Positions 42,672 to 52,159 are shown, counted from the first letter of the stretch. The stretch: DNA of 64,000 nucleotides from an uncultured Flavobacteriales bacterium (GCA_943788755.1 CALSRM010000001.1:372001-436000), one strand, 5' to 3'. Numbers and translations are program-made. Notes: generated by a model not told the origin, from the sequence alone.

Positions 42672-43406
42672 ATGTCAAAAAATAAAATAGTTACTCCCTT
42701 TAAGGATTCAGATAGCTCCAAAAAAGAACAAGTTGCTGAAATGTTTGATAATATTTCGCATAGGTATGATTTTTTGAATCATTTTTTATCTTTTGGTATT
42801 GATAAAATATGGAGAAAGAAGGCAATTAAAATAATTGGAAGATACAATCCTAAATTAATTTTGGATATAGCCACTGGTACAGGGGATTTTGCAATAGAAG
42901 CCTTGAGGTTAAATCCTGAAAAAGTTATTGGAGTTGATATATCTAATGGGATGCTCGACAAAGGCAGAGAGAAAATGATAAAAAAGGGTTTCGAAGATAA
43001 AATAACACTTCGAAATGGAGATTCAGAAAATCTCCCCTTCGATGATAACTCTTTTGACGCCATTACCGTTGGGTTCGGAGTTAGAAACTTTGAGAATCTA
43101 GAAAAAGGACTTGCAGAAATGTATAGAGTTTTAAATGTTGGAGGAGTTTCCGCTGTTCTAGAGTTTTCAAAGCCGAAAAATTTTCCGATAAAACAATCTT
43201 ACATGATATATTCAAAGTACATTATGCCTAAGGTGGGAAAAACTATTTCTAAAGATGCTTCGGCCTATGCCTATCTTCCTGAATCTATTGATGCTTTTCC
43301 TGAGGGTAAAGAGTTTTTAAGTATCTATGAGTCTGTTGGATTTACAAATGTTTCTAAGGTAAAAGTTTCGGGAGGAATAGCTACAATCTATATCGGTGAA
43401 AAATAA
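42672..43406 (+). CDS. menG: Demethylmenaquinone methyltransferase MenG/UbiE
   Basis: 244 residues, normal length. SAM-dependent C-methyltransferase that makes menaquinone from demethylmenaquinone. [24 protein letters not shown] is the UbiE N-terminal signature; [16 protein letters not shown] is SAM motif [25 protein letters not shown] is the classic UbiE block (quoted in two parts: [24 protein letters not shown]). Bacteroidota use menaquinone, so menG is the better symbol than ubiE. First gene of the menG-porT-oxidoreductase string. Confidence 0.95.
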   Translation: MSKNKIVTPFKDSDSSKKEQVAEMFDNISHRYDFLNHFLSFGIDKIWRKKAIKIIGRYNPKLILDIATGTGDFAIEALRLNPEKVIGVDISNGMLDKGREKMIKKGFEDKITLRNGDSENLPFDDNSFDAITVGFGVRNFENLEKGLAEMYRVLNVGGVSAVLEFSKPKNFPIKQSYMIYSKYIMPKVGKTISKDASAYAYLPESIDAFPEGKEFLSIYESVGFTNVSKVKVSGGIATIYIGEK

Positions 43407-43454
43407 AATCAAAAAGCCAACGTTGATAAGCAATTATATTTTTTTAACTGGTTA

Positions 43455-44168
43455 ATGCAAAAGCTAATTGTCATATGTTTATTATTTGTAATAGTTGGAA
43501 AAAGCTATGCGCAACAAATGGAAAACTTGTATGATTTTGACGAAAACAGAATGCATTTTGGTTTTGTGCTCGGTTATAATAAGGCGGATTTCTATTTGGA
43601 TAAAAATACAGCATATGGTACTTCGATAGATACTTTAATGGTACTGGAGGTAGAACCAAAGCCCGGTTTTAATCTTGGTATTGTTTCTTCCTTGAACCTT
43701 ACTCCTAATTTAAAGATACGACTTGTACCTTCTTTGTCATTTCAAGAAAGAGTTATAGAATATACTTATTTCAAACAACCAGATTCTTCGGAGTTTTGGA
43801 AAAAGGAAGTTCAGCCAGTTTTTTTAGATTTTCCTCTATTGCTTAAGTTTAGAACAAACAGAATCAATAATTTTGCTGCATATATAATTGGTGGTGGAAG
43901 ATTGGGTTTTGATATGTCTAGCAGTGAAGGTGTTAAGAATTCTTCGGCCTCGTTAGAGGACCAAATAGTAAAGACATCTAGAGCGGATTATGGATTGGAA
44001 ATAGGTGGGGGTATTGACCTTTTTCTGGAGTATTTTAAATTTGGAGTTGAGTTAAAATTAGGAATGGGATTAAAGAATATGCTCATTCAGGAAAATTTAA
44101 AATTTTCAAGTCCTATTGAGAGCTTGCGCTCAAAAGTTTGGACTTTGTCATTTACCTTTGAAGGATAA
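43455..44168 (+). CDS. porT: Type IX secretion protein PorT/SprT
   Basis: 237 residues with signal peptide (ending SYAQ) and an eight-strand-like outer-membrane barrel: FGFVLGYNKADF, LNLTPNLKIRLVPSLSFQER, VFLDFPLLLKFRTNRINNF, GGGIDLFLEYFKFGVELKLG, and a terminal VWTLSFTFEG. PorT is required for T9SS protein export and gliding. The identification rests on barrel pattern plus position directly after menG, the arrangement found in Flavobacterium and Porphyromonas relatives. Its stop overlaps the next start by one base (TAATG at 44166-44170). Confidence 0.85.
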   Translation: MQKLIVICLLFVIVGKSYAQQMENLYDFDENRMHFGFVLGYNKADFYLDKNTAYGTSIDTLMVLEVEPKPGFNLGIVSSLNLTPNLKIRLVPSLSFQERVIEYTYFKQPDSSEFWKKEVQPVFLDFPLLLKFRTNRINNFAAYIIGGGRLGFDMSSSEGVKNSSASLEDQIVKTSRADYGLEIGGGIDLFLEYFKFGVELKLGMGLKNMLIQENLKFSSPIESLRSKVWTLSFTFEG

Positions 44169-45732
44169 TGAAAAAGGAAATTCAGATATCTCTTCTTCCC
44201 GAACAAGTCTTTTTGGAAGAGGAGTTACTTAAGTCAGTTTCATTATTTTTAAAACTTGAAAAAGAAAGGATTAATCATATTGAAATAATAAAGCGCTCCA
44301 TAGATGCACGCAGAACCCCTATTAACTATCAGTTGAAAGCTCATGTATATGTCGATGAAGATTTTACGGAAGTAGAAAATACTTTCAACTATCAAAATGT
44401 AGAAAATTCAAGCGATTTTGTTGTAATTATTGGTAGTGGTCCTGCCGGTCTTTTTGCGGCCTTGCAGGCATTAGAGTTTGGTGTCAAGCCAATTATTTTT
44501 GAGAGAGGAAAGGATGTAAGAACGCGCAGAAAAGATCTTGCAATACTTAATAAAGAAGGTGTGGTAAATCCAGAATCTAACTATTGTTTCGGTGAAGGTG
44601 GAGCAGGGACGTATTCTGATGGTAAATTATATACACGATCTAAAAAAAGGGGCAATGTAAAAAGAGTTTTGGAAGCGCTTGTTTATCATGGAGCTGATAA
44701 AAATATTTTAGTTGATGCTCACCCGCATATTGGAACAAATAAATTACCTCAGTTAATAGCTAGTATTAGAGAACAGATTATTTCTTGTGGAGGAGAAATA
44801 CATTTTGATTCTAAAATGACGGATATTGCAATTGAGAGCGGAAAGTAAAAGGAATAGTAATTAACGATAATCTAAATGTTTCCTGTGAGAAATTAATTTT
44901 AGCTACTGGACATTCTGCGAGAGATATTTATTTCTTATTGGATAAGAAAGGCATAAAACAGGAATATAAGTCTTTTGCAATGGGTGTGAGAGTTGAGCAT
45001 TCTCAAATTTTAATCGATAAGTTACAATACAAATGCAATGGTGTTAGGGGAGAATATTTGCCGCCAGCTTCTTACAGTTTAGTAGAACAAACTGAGGATA
45101 GAGGAGTTTATTCTTTTTGCATGTGCCCTGGTGGTGTAATTGCTCCTTGTGCTACTTCTGAAGGTGAGGTAGTCACTAACGGATGGTCGCCCAGTAAACG
45201 GAATAATCCATTTTCTAATTCAGGAATTGTCACAGAGGTTCGATGGGATGATATTTCAGAATTTCATAGTTATGGACCCTTGGCTGGAGTGTATTTTCAA
45301 AAAAGTGTGGAAGAGAAATGCTGGGAAATCGCGGGTCAAGGGCAAAAAGTTCCCGCGCAAAGAATGATTGATTTTGTTGAAGGAGTTAAATCAGAAGACT
45401 TACCGAAAACTTCCTACTATCCGGGAATTACGTCTGTACAGCTTTCGGATGTATTACCGAAATTTATTACAAAAGCATTAAAAGAGGGTTTTAAAGCTTT
45501 TAAATCAAAAATGAAGGGGTATTATACAAATGAAGCCGTATTGCACGCGGTTGAGTCTAGAACTTCTTCTCCGGTTCGCATTCCTAGAGATAAAGAGTCG
45601 TTTGAACATGTTGAAGTGAAGGGATTGTATCCAATAGGAGAAGGAGCCGGTTATGCAGGAGGAATAGTTTCAGCAGCAATTGATGGACAAAGGTGTATTG
45701 AAGTTATTGTAAATGGAAAGGCATTAGATTAA
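44168..45732 (+). CDS. COG2509-type FAD-dependent oxidoreductase, one frameshift
   Basis: Frames 44168-44848 and 44938-45732 give about 521 residues. An N-terminal domain of about 85 residues (DARRTPINYQLKAHVYV) precedes FAD-binding FVVIIGSGPAGLFAALQALEFG and GVVNPESNYCFGEGGAGTYSDGKL, typical of COG2509 uncharacterised dehydrogenases. Adding one base near 44842-44846 gives GKVKGIVINDNLNVSCEKLI, LATGHSARDIYFLLDKKG and runs into the second frame, which ends with the FAD motif LYPIGEGAGYAGGIVSAAIDG. Substrate unknown. Coupled to porT by start-stop overlap. Confidence 0.85.
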
Positions 45733-45780
45733 ATTTGCTATCCCTTCTCAAGTCTTAATGATTATTCTAAAAATTAAACT

Positions 45781-46174
45781 ATGAAAAAAAGTATAAAATT
45801 ATTGTCAATCGCTCTATTAATTGGAGGCCTGTTTTCATTTGAGGTTGATTATAGAACCTAATAATTTAGTTGAAAACAAGCAAGCTTTTAAGTGGGAGAA
45901 ATTAGGTTCGAGAAAAGTAAATATGGGGGCCGATCATGACGAAATTCTATTTACCGCATATGAAGGTTTGTTTACGAAAATAAAATTTAAGGTTTTGGAT
46001 GCTCCTATATTGTTGCGAAATGTAAAAATTGTATTTGGTAATGGAGAGTCTAGGAATTTTAAAGTAAATAAGAAATTTACTGCAGGAATGGAATCTAGGG
46101 TTGTTGACTTACCCGGAAATACAAGAATAATTAAAAAGATTGTTATGAATTATACAGCTGTTGCCAATCATTAA
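45781..46174 (+). CDS. Secreted DUF2541-like protein, one frameshift
   Basis: ATG 45781 opens a signal peptide (MKKSIKLLSIALLIGGLFSF) that hits a stop at 45867-45869; the frame shifted by one base continues as IIEPNNLVENKQAFKWEKLG to 46174. Dropping one G near 45841-45844 joins them as FSFELIIEPNN. The mature domain (WEKLGSRKVNMGADHDEILF, IKFKVLDAPILLRNVKIVFGNG, SRVVDLPGNTRIIKKIVMNY) resembles DUF2541, a small periplasmic beta domain of unknown role. Length after repair is about 130 residues. Confidence 0.65.
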
Positions 46175-46308
46175 AGGTAAGGCTACTTTTGTTGTTTGGG
46201 GCGGGCATTAAGAAATCTTTATTTTACAAATGTTTTTAGACTTAAACATCAAAATATAAGTCCATGCCGAAAGGGATTATAAGTAATGATTGAACATTAT
46301 TTTCATTA

Positions 46309-47025
46309 TTAAATGGAATTTTGTTTAAAATATTCAGAACAGTAAATTGCAGCTGATACACCGAGGTTAAGTGATTCTGTGTTTTCGCCCCCGGGAATAG
46401 TTGTTTTATTAGTTATTAATGGAACAAGCTCAGCAGAAATTCCGTGAGATTCGCTTCCTAAGAGCAAAATACTAGGATCATTAAATGATGTGTCAAATAT
46501 TGAGTCCCCTTCAAGTAGAGCTCCATAAATAGGGAGTTTGGATTCTTCCAAATAATTTTTTAAATCCGTATAGAAAACATTTGTTTTAAAAATTGATCCC
46601 ATAGAAGCCATAATAACTTTAGGGTTGAATTTGTCAACGCTGTTATTGGAGCAGATTACCTGATAGATCCCAAACCAATTTGCAGTTCTAATAATGGTTC
46701 CTAAGTTTCCAGGGTCATTCACGCCGTCGATCACAAGACTTGTTATACTGGTATTAATAGGCGCTTGTTTTGGAATTTTAACTAAGGCTATTACTTTATT
46801 TGGAGTAGAAAGAGAACTGATTCTTCCTAATTCTTTTTCTGATATTATATGGTGTTCCCATTCACTTGTCCAATTGTTTGTTGCGTAAATGTCTAGGATT
46901 TGAAAACTGGATTGAAGTAGTTCTTCTACATTTTTTTCTCCCTCAACGACAAAAAGTCCTTCTTCAATTCTATTCTTTTTCCTTTTTAATGAATTGATTA
47001 GCTTTATTTCTCTGTTATTAATCAC
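46309..47025 (-). CDS. TrmH-family (SpoU) RNA methyltransferase
   Basis: 238 residues. N-terminal substrate-binding part (LKRKKNRIEEGLFVVEGEKNVEELL) and a SPOUT domain with DGVNDPGNLGTIIRTANWFG (motif 1), ILLLGSESHGIS (motif 2) and ESLNLGVSAAIYCSEYF (motif 3). These are 2'-O-ribose methyltransferases of rRNA or tRNA acting as dimers with a knotted SAM site; the exact target cannot be read. Start GTG 47025. Divergent from tamL, with 63 bp between starts, an arrangement I recall from other Bacteroidota. Confidence 0.88.
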   Translation of the reverse strand: MINNREIKLINSLKRKKNRIEEGLFVVEGEKNVEELLQSSFQILDIYATNNWTSEWEHHIISEKELGRISSLSTPNKVIALVKIPKQAPINTSITSLVIDGVNDPGNLGTIIRTANWFGIYQVICSNNSVDKFNPKVIMASMGSIFKTNVFYTDLKNYLEESKLPIYGALLEGDSIFDTSFNDPSILLLGSESHGISAELVPLITNKTTIPGGENTESLNLGVSAAIYCSEYFKQNSI

Positions 47026-47055
47026 CTAATTTCTATTTTTGTGCAAATTAGTAAA

Positions 47056-47083
47056 TTGCATTTAAATCCGTAACATATATTTG
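47056..47083 (+). promoter_or_regulatory. Full promoter of tamL, -7 box 5 nt before TTG start
   Basis: TTG at 47056-47058 and TATATTTG at 47076-47083 with a 17-nt spacer: both elements present at consensus spacing. Only 5 nt separate the -7 box from the TTG start at 47089, so the transcript should be leaderless. Confidence 0.6.
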
Positions 47084-47088
47084 CATTC

Positions 47089-49626
47089 TTGAAAAGCTTT
47101 TCTACTAAATATTTCATTTTATCAATTGTTCTTTTGGATGTATTCTCTTGCAGCCCGACAAAATATGTTCTTGAAGATGAATATTTATTGGATAGCAACA
47201 AGATTTTATTTGAAGAAGACTCTATAGGAGGTAAGAATCATGGTCGACAAATTTCAGTTGATGAATTATATCCGATTTTAAAGCAAAAACCAAACAGAAA
47301 AATAGGGTTTGGATTGGCAAGACTTCATTTGAGGATTTATAGCCTATCGAATGAAGAGAGAATTCAAAAAAGGAAACTGGTAAATAAAAACAAGGCGGAT
47401 GCAAAGAATTTAAAAATTGACCAAAAGAATATAAAAAGACGCGCAAAAGATAAACTTCCTAAACAGTACAAGGTTGTTAAAACAACTTTTGGGGAAGGGC
47501 TTAGGAATTCTGGAGAAGCACCTGTTATACTCGACTCGTTAAAGATACACAAATCAATAAAACAACTTAATAATCAATTAATTAATGAAGGTTATTTCAA
47601 TAGTGAAATTGATTACATGGTGTCATTTGGGAAACATCAAAAAGCTGAGGTAGTCTATATTGTTTCAGAAGGAAAACCTTATACGATTAAGGAAATTAAA
47701 AATCAAATTAATGATTCGGTACTGTTAAGCTACATAAATCGTATCTCTCAGGATTCATATTTGAAAGTTGGAGAGAATTTCAATACGGATAAGATGGATC
47801 ATGAACGAACGCGTTTAACAAAATATTTACTAGATAATGGATATCATTTCTTCAATAAGGAGTTTATTTATTTTAGAATAGATAGTACTCTTGGTTCAAG
47901 ACAGGTAAATGTTGTTTTAGGCATTCAGAATTATAAAATAAAGGATATAATGACTGATTCTATTGTTGAGGTAAAACATAAGCAATATGAAATCAAGGAA
48001 GTTATTGTGGTGGTTGATTATGATTCTAAAGATGCCATTGGTTCTGTTTTACAAAGTTATCAAAAAGAGACTTTTGAAGAGATTGATTTTTACCACAAGA
48101 AAAAATTAAGGTACCATTTAAAAATGCTTCATGATGGTGTATTAATAAAAGAAGGGGAGCTTTATAATAAAACGACTATAGAAGCTACCTATAGAAAATT
48201 TTCGGGATTGGGAATTTTTAAATCTGTTTCCATTCAGTTTGACACATTAAATGATGGACTTCAGGCTAGAATTGTTTTGGAGCCTATAAAAGCGCAGACG
48301 TTTAACGTTTCCTCAGATGGGCTTCATAATAACGGATTGTATGGTATTGAAGGGAGTATGACGTATGCGCATAAGAACGTCTTCGGTGGTGCAGAAAGAT
48401 TACAAATAAGCTTTTCTGGAGGTTTAGAAGCACAAAAGTTGTTAATCGATGATGAATCGGATGATAATTTATTATCTAATGCAAATTTTAATACCATTGA
48501 GTTTGGACCCCGGATATCACTTGTTTTTCCTCGTTTTTTATTTCTAAATAAATACTTCACAAATAAAGCAAATGCTAAAACGGAGTTAACGACTTCCTAT
48601 AATTATCAGAAGAGGCCTGATTTTACCCGAGGGGTTCAAGACATTTCCATGACATGGGTGTGGCATGAGAAAGCTCCTATTACATATAAGTTTACGCCTA
48701 TTTCTTTGAGTGCTATAAGTATTACTAAGGAGCAGGCTTTTCAAGATAAAATCGATGCCATTAATGATGGGTTTCTTGCTGCTAGTTATGATAATCACAT
48801 AATTGCTGGAGGAAGATTGTCGTTTGAATACAATGGGCAGCAATTAAAAAAGAGGAGAAATGTATTTTATACAAGCACTACTATTGAAGGAGCAGGCAAT
48901 GTTTTAAGAGGTGTTTATAAATATTCCAACCAGGTAATTGATACAACAACAAATAGCTATAGTTTATTTGGAATAAGATTTGCTCAATTTGTCAAAATTA
49001 ACTTAGATACCCGTTATTACAGGCTTTTATCTAAAAAAACAAAAGTAGTTTATCGAGTAGCTGCTGGAATAGGATTGCCTTTGAGTAATCTTTCGGAGGC
49101 ATTGCCTTTTCAAAAAAGTTTCTTCTCCGGTGGGGCAAATGGCATGAGAGCTTGGAAAGCTCGAACCCTAGGTCCGGGTGCCTTTTATGATTCTACTGGA
49201 AGTTTCGATAAAATTGGTGATATTCAGTTAGAAAGTAATATTGAGTTCCGGTTTCCTTTAATTAGTTGGGTTGAAGGTGCTTTATTTGTTGATGCAGGTA
49301 ATATTTGGCTGATTAATAGAGACTCTCTGCGAACAGATGCTCACTTTGAAGCTGATAGGTTTATTAGTGAAATTGCAATTGGAACGGGTATTGGTTTAAG
49401 AATGGATCTTGATTTTTTTGTGATTCGATTTGATCTTTCAATGCCTTTTAGAAATCCATCTTTACCTGCCTCTCAAAGATGGTTATTTCAGGGAGGGTTG
49501 AAAGAAGGGAGCAGTTATTTCGAATCTGTTTACGATACAGAGATCGAGCAGTATGTTGATGTGGAGATTGATAGGGGGCAGTTTTTTAAATTACAATTTA
49601 ACTTGGGAATAGGTTATCCTTTCTAA
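47089..49626 (+). CDS. TamL: BamA/TamA-type outer-membrane assembly lipoprotein
   Basis: 845 residues. Starts with a lipoprotein signal (lipobox VFSC), which is the mark of TamL, the Bacteroidota lipidated TamA homologue. POTRA-like segments cover about 130-430 (KSIKQLNNQLINEGYFNSEI, RYHLKMLHDGVLIKEGELYN, TIEATYRKFSGLGIFKSVSI). The C-terminal half is an Omp85 barrel with SFFSGGANGMRAWKARTLGPG (the L6 RGF-like loop, here R-A-W) and ends RGQFFKLQFNLGIGYPF with the terminal Phe. It inserts proteins into the outer membrane. The TTG start is required for the signal peptide. The tamB gene does not follow. Confidence 0.88.
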   Translation: MKSFSTKYFILSIVLLDVFSCSPTKYVLEDEYLLDSNKILFEEDSIGGKNHGRQISVDELYPILKQKPNRKIGFGLARLHLRIYSLSNEERIQKRKLVNKNKADAKNLKIDQKNIKRRAKDKLPKQYKVVKTTFGEGLRNSGEAPVILDSLKIHKSIKQLNNQLINEGYFNSEIDYMVSFGKHQKAEVVYIVSEGKPYTIKEIKNQINDSVLLSYINRISQDSYLKVGENFNTDKMDHERTRLTKYLLDNGYHFFNKEFIYFRIDSTLGSRQVNVVLGIQNYKIKDIMTDSIVEVKHKQYEIKEVIVVVDYDSKDAIGSVLQSYQKETFEEIDFYHKKKLRYHLKMLHDGVLIKEGELYNKTTIEATYRKFSGLGIFKSVSIQFDTLNDGLQARIVLEPIKAQTFNVSSDGLHNNGLYGIEGSMTYAHKNVFGGAERLQISFSGGLEAQKLLIDDESDDNLLSNANFNTIEFGPRISLVFPRFLFLNKYFTNKANAKTELTTSYNYQKRPDFTRGVQDISMTWVWHEKAPITYKFTPISLSAISITKEQAFQDKIDAINDGFLAASYDNHIIAGGRLSFEYNGQQLKKRRNVFYTSTTIEGAGNVLRGVYKYSNQVIDTTTNSYSLFGIRFAQFVKINLDTRYYRLLSKKTKVVYRVAAGIGLPLSNLSEALPFQKSFFSGGANGMRAWKARTLGPGAFYDSTGSFDKIGDIQLESNIEFRFPLISWVEGALFVDAGNIWLINRDSLRTDAHFEADRFISEIAIGTGIGLRMDLDFFVIRFDLSMPFRNPSLPASQRWLFQGGLKEGSSYFESVYDTEIEQYVDVEIDRGQFFKLQFNLGIGYPF

Positions 49627-49663
49627 ATATTGTCGAAAAAGAAATAACTTCAGAGATTATTCT

Positions 49664-49671
49664 TAGATTCG
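49664..49671 (+). promoter_or_regulatory. TAnnTTCG variant -7 box of fbaB
   Basis: TAGATTCG, one base off consensus, followed by CAG, 42 nt before ATG 49714. Confidence 0.3.
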
Positions 49672-49713
49672 CAGTCTTAAAATTAGCTAAATACAATAAT
49701 AAAAATAAATATA

Positions 49714-50773
49714 ATGTCTAAAACGATTGATATACTAGGGACTAGTGCAGACGGATTGTTAAATCATGAATGTAAAACGATAAGCAAAGACTTATTGCAT
49801 TTACCGGGTAATGATTTTATTGATAGGTGCTTTGTGCAAACGAATAGAAATCCACAGGTATTAAGAGAATTTACAAGCGCTATATGGTACGGGTAGATTG
49901 GCAAATACAGGATATGTTTCTATCTTGCCAGTTGATCAAGGTATAGAGCACTCTGCAGGTGCATCATTTGCGCCAAACCCAATTTATTTTGATAGTGAAA
50001 AGATTGTTGAATTAGCCTATGAAGGAGGGTGTAACGCTGTGGCATCAACTTTTGGAGTTTTAGCTTCCGTTAGCAGAAAGTACGCGCACAAAATACCTTT
50101 TATAGTTAAGTTAAATCATAATGAGATGTTAACGCATCCTGGTACGTTTGAGCAGATTATGTTTGGAAGTGTTGATGAAGCATGGAACTTAGGCGCTGCA
50201 GCTGTAGGTGCAACAATTTACTTTGGATCTGAAGATAGCAATCGTCAAATTATTGAAGTTGCTGAAGCTTTCGAAAGAGCACATGAATTGGGCATGGCTA
50301 CAGTTTTATGGTGTTACCTTAGAAATAGCGATTTTAAAAAGGATGGAGTTGATTATCATGTCGCTACCGATATTACAGCTCAGGCAAATCATTTAGGAGT
50401 AACTATTCAGGCAGATATTATCAAACAGAAATTACCGGAAAATAATGGAGGTTACACAAATATTAATTTTGGAAAAACACATCCTAAGGTTTATTCTGAA
50501 TTGACAACTGACCATATGATTGATCTATGTCGTTACCAAGTGGCAAACTGCTACATGGGAAGAAACGGATTGATTAATTCTGGTGGCGCATCTACTGGTG
50601 ATGGAAAATCTGATTTGGAACAGGCTGTAATGACTGCTGTAGTAAATAAGAGAGCGGGAGGGCATGGTTTGATATCTGGAAGAAAAGCTTTTCAAAAAGA
50701 TATGAAAGATGGAATTAGTTTGCTGAATTCAATCCAAGATGTTTATTTGGATGAAAGTATAACAATAGCTTAA
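49714..50773 (+). CDS. fbaB: Class I fructose-bisphosphate aldolase (FbaB/DhnA type), one frameshift
   Basis: Frames 49714-49896 and 49898-50773 make one protein of about 352 residues that cleaves fructose 1,6-bisphosphate through a Schiff base. Dropping one base near 49868-49875 gives [20 protein letters not shown] and [18 protein letters not shown], the family core. Other motifs: [44 protein letters not shown] (likely the Schiff-base Lys) and the phosphate loop NSGGAS. A glycolytic enzyme would hardly be lost without replacement, so the break is probably a sequence error. Precedes accD by 70 bp. Confidence 0.88.
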
Positions 50774-50843
50774 TAATGTTTAATTATAGACATGGCTCAA
50801 AGTCTTTTGGCTTTGCGTCTATTGTCCTCAGAATTTAAAAGAT

Positions 50844-51688
50844 ATGGCTTGGTTTAAGAGAAAACAAAAAGGTGTTGTTACGGCAACAAAAGATAAGAAA
50901 GAAACTCCTGACGGATTTTGGGTAAAAACTCCTGGAGGGTGATGTGATTGAAACCAAAGAGTTGCATGCTAATCAGTTTGTGACCCCTAAAGAGGGCTTT
51001 CATACTCGAATTGGTTCTAAGGAGTATTTTGAAATCATTTTTGATGATAATAAGTACAAAGAGTTAGATGCTAACCTTGAGTCTGGTGATCCATTGATGT
51101 TTGAGGATACTAAAAAATATACTGATAGAATTGCTGCAACCCAGAAGAAAAGTGGCTTGAAGGATGCTGTTGCATCTGCTTATGGTAAATCATCTGGAAA
51201 TGATTTGGTTGTGGCTTGTATGGATTTTGCATTTATTGGTGGTTCAATGGGTTCTGTAGTAGGGAGAGAAGATAGCTAGGGCAATAGAATATGCAATAAA
51301 AAAGGATTGTCCTTTTATGATGATTTCAAAATCTGGTGGGGCTAGAATGATGGAAGCTGGCTTCTCGTTGATGCAAATGGCAAAAACTTCTGCTCGTTTA
51401 ACCCAGTTGGCTGATGCAAAACAGCCATATATTTCTTACATAACAGATCCTACAACAGGTGGAATTACAGCATCTTTTGCCATGTTAGGTGATATAAACA
51501 TTGCTGAACCGGGAGCTTTAATAGCTTTTGCTGGACCTAGAGTTGTTAAAGAGACTATTGGAAAAGATTTGCCCGAAGGTTTTCAGACTTCAGAGTTTTT
51601 ATTGGAACACGGATTCTTAGATTTTATTGTAGATAGACGCGAAATGAAGGAAAGACTTGCGCTTGCTATAAAATTGTTTAAGAATTAG
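50844..51688 (+). CDS. accD: Acetyl-CoA carboxylase carboxyltransferase subunit beta, two frameshifts
   Basis: Starts at ATG 50844 ([20 protein letters not shown]) and ends at 51688. Dropping one G from GGG at 50937-50939 gives [17 protein letters not shown], and one G from GGG at 51262-51264 gives [20 protein letters not shown]; the result is an uninterrupted protein of about 281 residues. [62 protein letters not shown] and [15 protein letters not shown] are AccD signatures. With AccA it transfers CO2 from biotin to acetyl-CoA, the first step of fatty acid synthesis. The N-terminal zinc-ribbon cysteines of E. coli AccD are absent. Confidence 0.92.
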
Positions 51689-51710
51689 TGATAATTAGAA
51701 AATAAAAAAT

Positions 51711-51718
51711 TATCTTCG
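51711..51718 (+). promoter_or_regulatory. TAnnTTCG variant -7 box of rpsO
   Basis: TATCTTCG, one base off consensus, 47 nt before ATG 51766. Confidence 0.3.
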
Positions 51719-51765
51719 CAGCCGAATTAACAAAATCACATAACAATTACTAAAAGTATTGCAAG

Positions 51766-52035
51766 ATGTATTTAACAGAAGAAAAGAAAAAAGAGGTTTT
51801 TAAAAAACACAACAAAAATGAGAAAGACACGGGTACTGCTGAAGGGCAAATCGCTTTATTCTCATTAAGAATTGCTCACTTAACTGAGCATTTGAAAAAA
51901 AATAAAAAAGATTTTAATACACAAAGAGCTTTGGTTCTTTTGGTTGGTAAAAGAAGGAATCACCTTGATTACCTCAAGAAAAAGGATATTACTCGTTACA
52001 GAGCTATTGTTAAGGAATTAGCATTAAGAAGATAA
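51766..52035 (+). CDS. rpsO: 30S ribosomal protein S15
   Basis: 89 residues, exactly the usual size. DTGTAEGQIALFSLRIAHLTEHL and KKDFNTQRALVLLVGKRRNHLDYLKKKDITRYRAIV are diagnostic (quoted in part: TGTAEGQIALFSLRI, GKRRNHLDYLKKKD). S15 binds the central domain of 16S rRNA early in 30S assembly. pnp follows, as in most bacteria, but here a terminator and a structured leader lie between them. Confidence 0.96.
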   Translation: MYLTEEKKKEVFKKHNKNEKDTGTAEGQIALFSLRIAHLTEHLKKNKKDFNTQRALVLLVGKRRNHLDYLKKKDITRYRAIVKELALRR

Positions 52036-52076
52036 TGAGTTATAATCGACTAAGAGAAGTTGGTTAATAGTATTGG

Positions 52077-52113
52077 AGGGACTGTTGCGTAATTGTAATA
52101 GTCCCTTCTTTGT
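52077..52113 (+). terminator. Terminator or attenuator between rpsO and pnp
   Basis: Stem AGGGACT (52077-52083) / AGTCCCT (52100-52106) with a 16-nt loop, followed by TCTTTGTT. The T tract is imperfect, so read-through is likely. Confidence 0.55.
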
Positions 52114-52159
52114 TAAAAATGGACAAAACAATAACATAATTTAGTGTTTTGTCTATTAA

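Noticed and set aside
50930-51270. Programmed ribosomal frameshifting in accD
   Set aside because: No slippery heptamer, stop-proximal signal or downstream hairpin, and similar breaks occur in many unrelated genes in the same segments.
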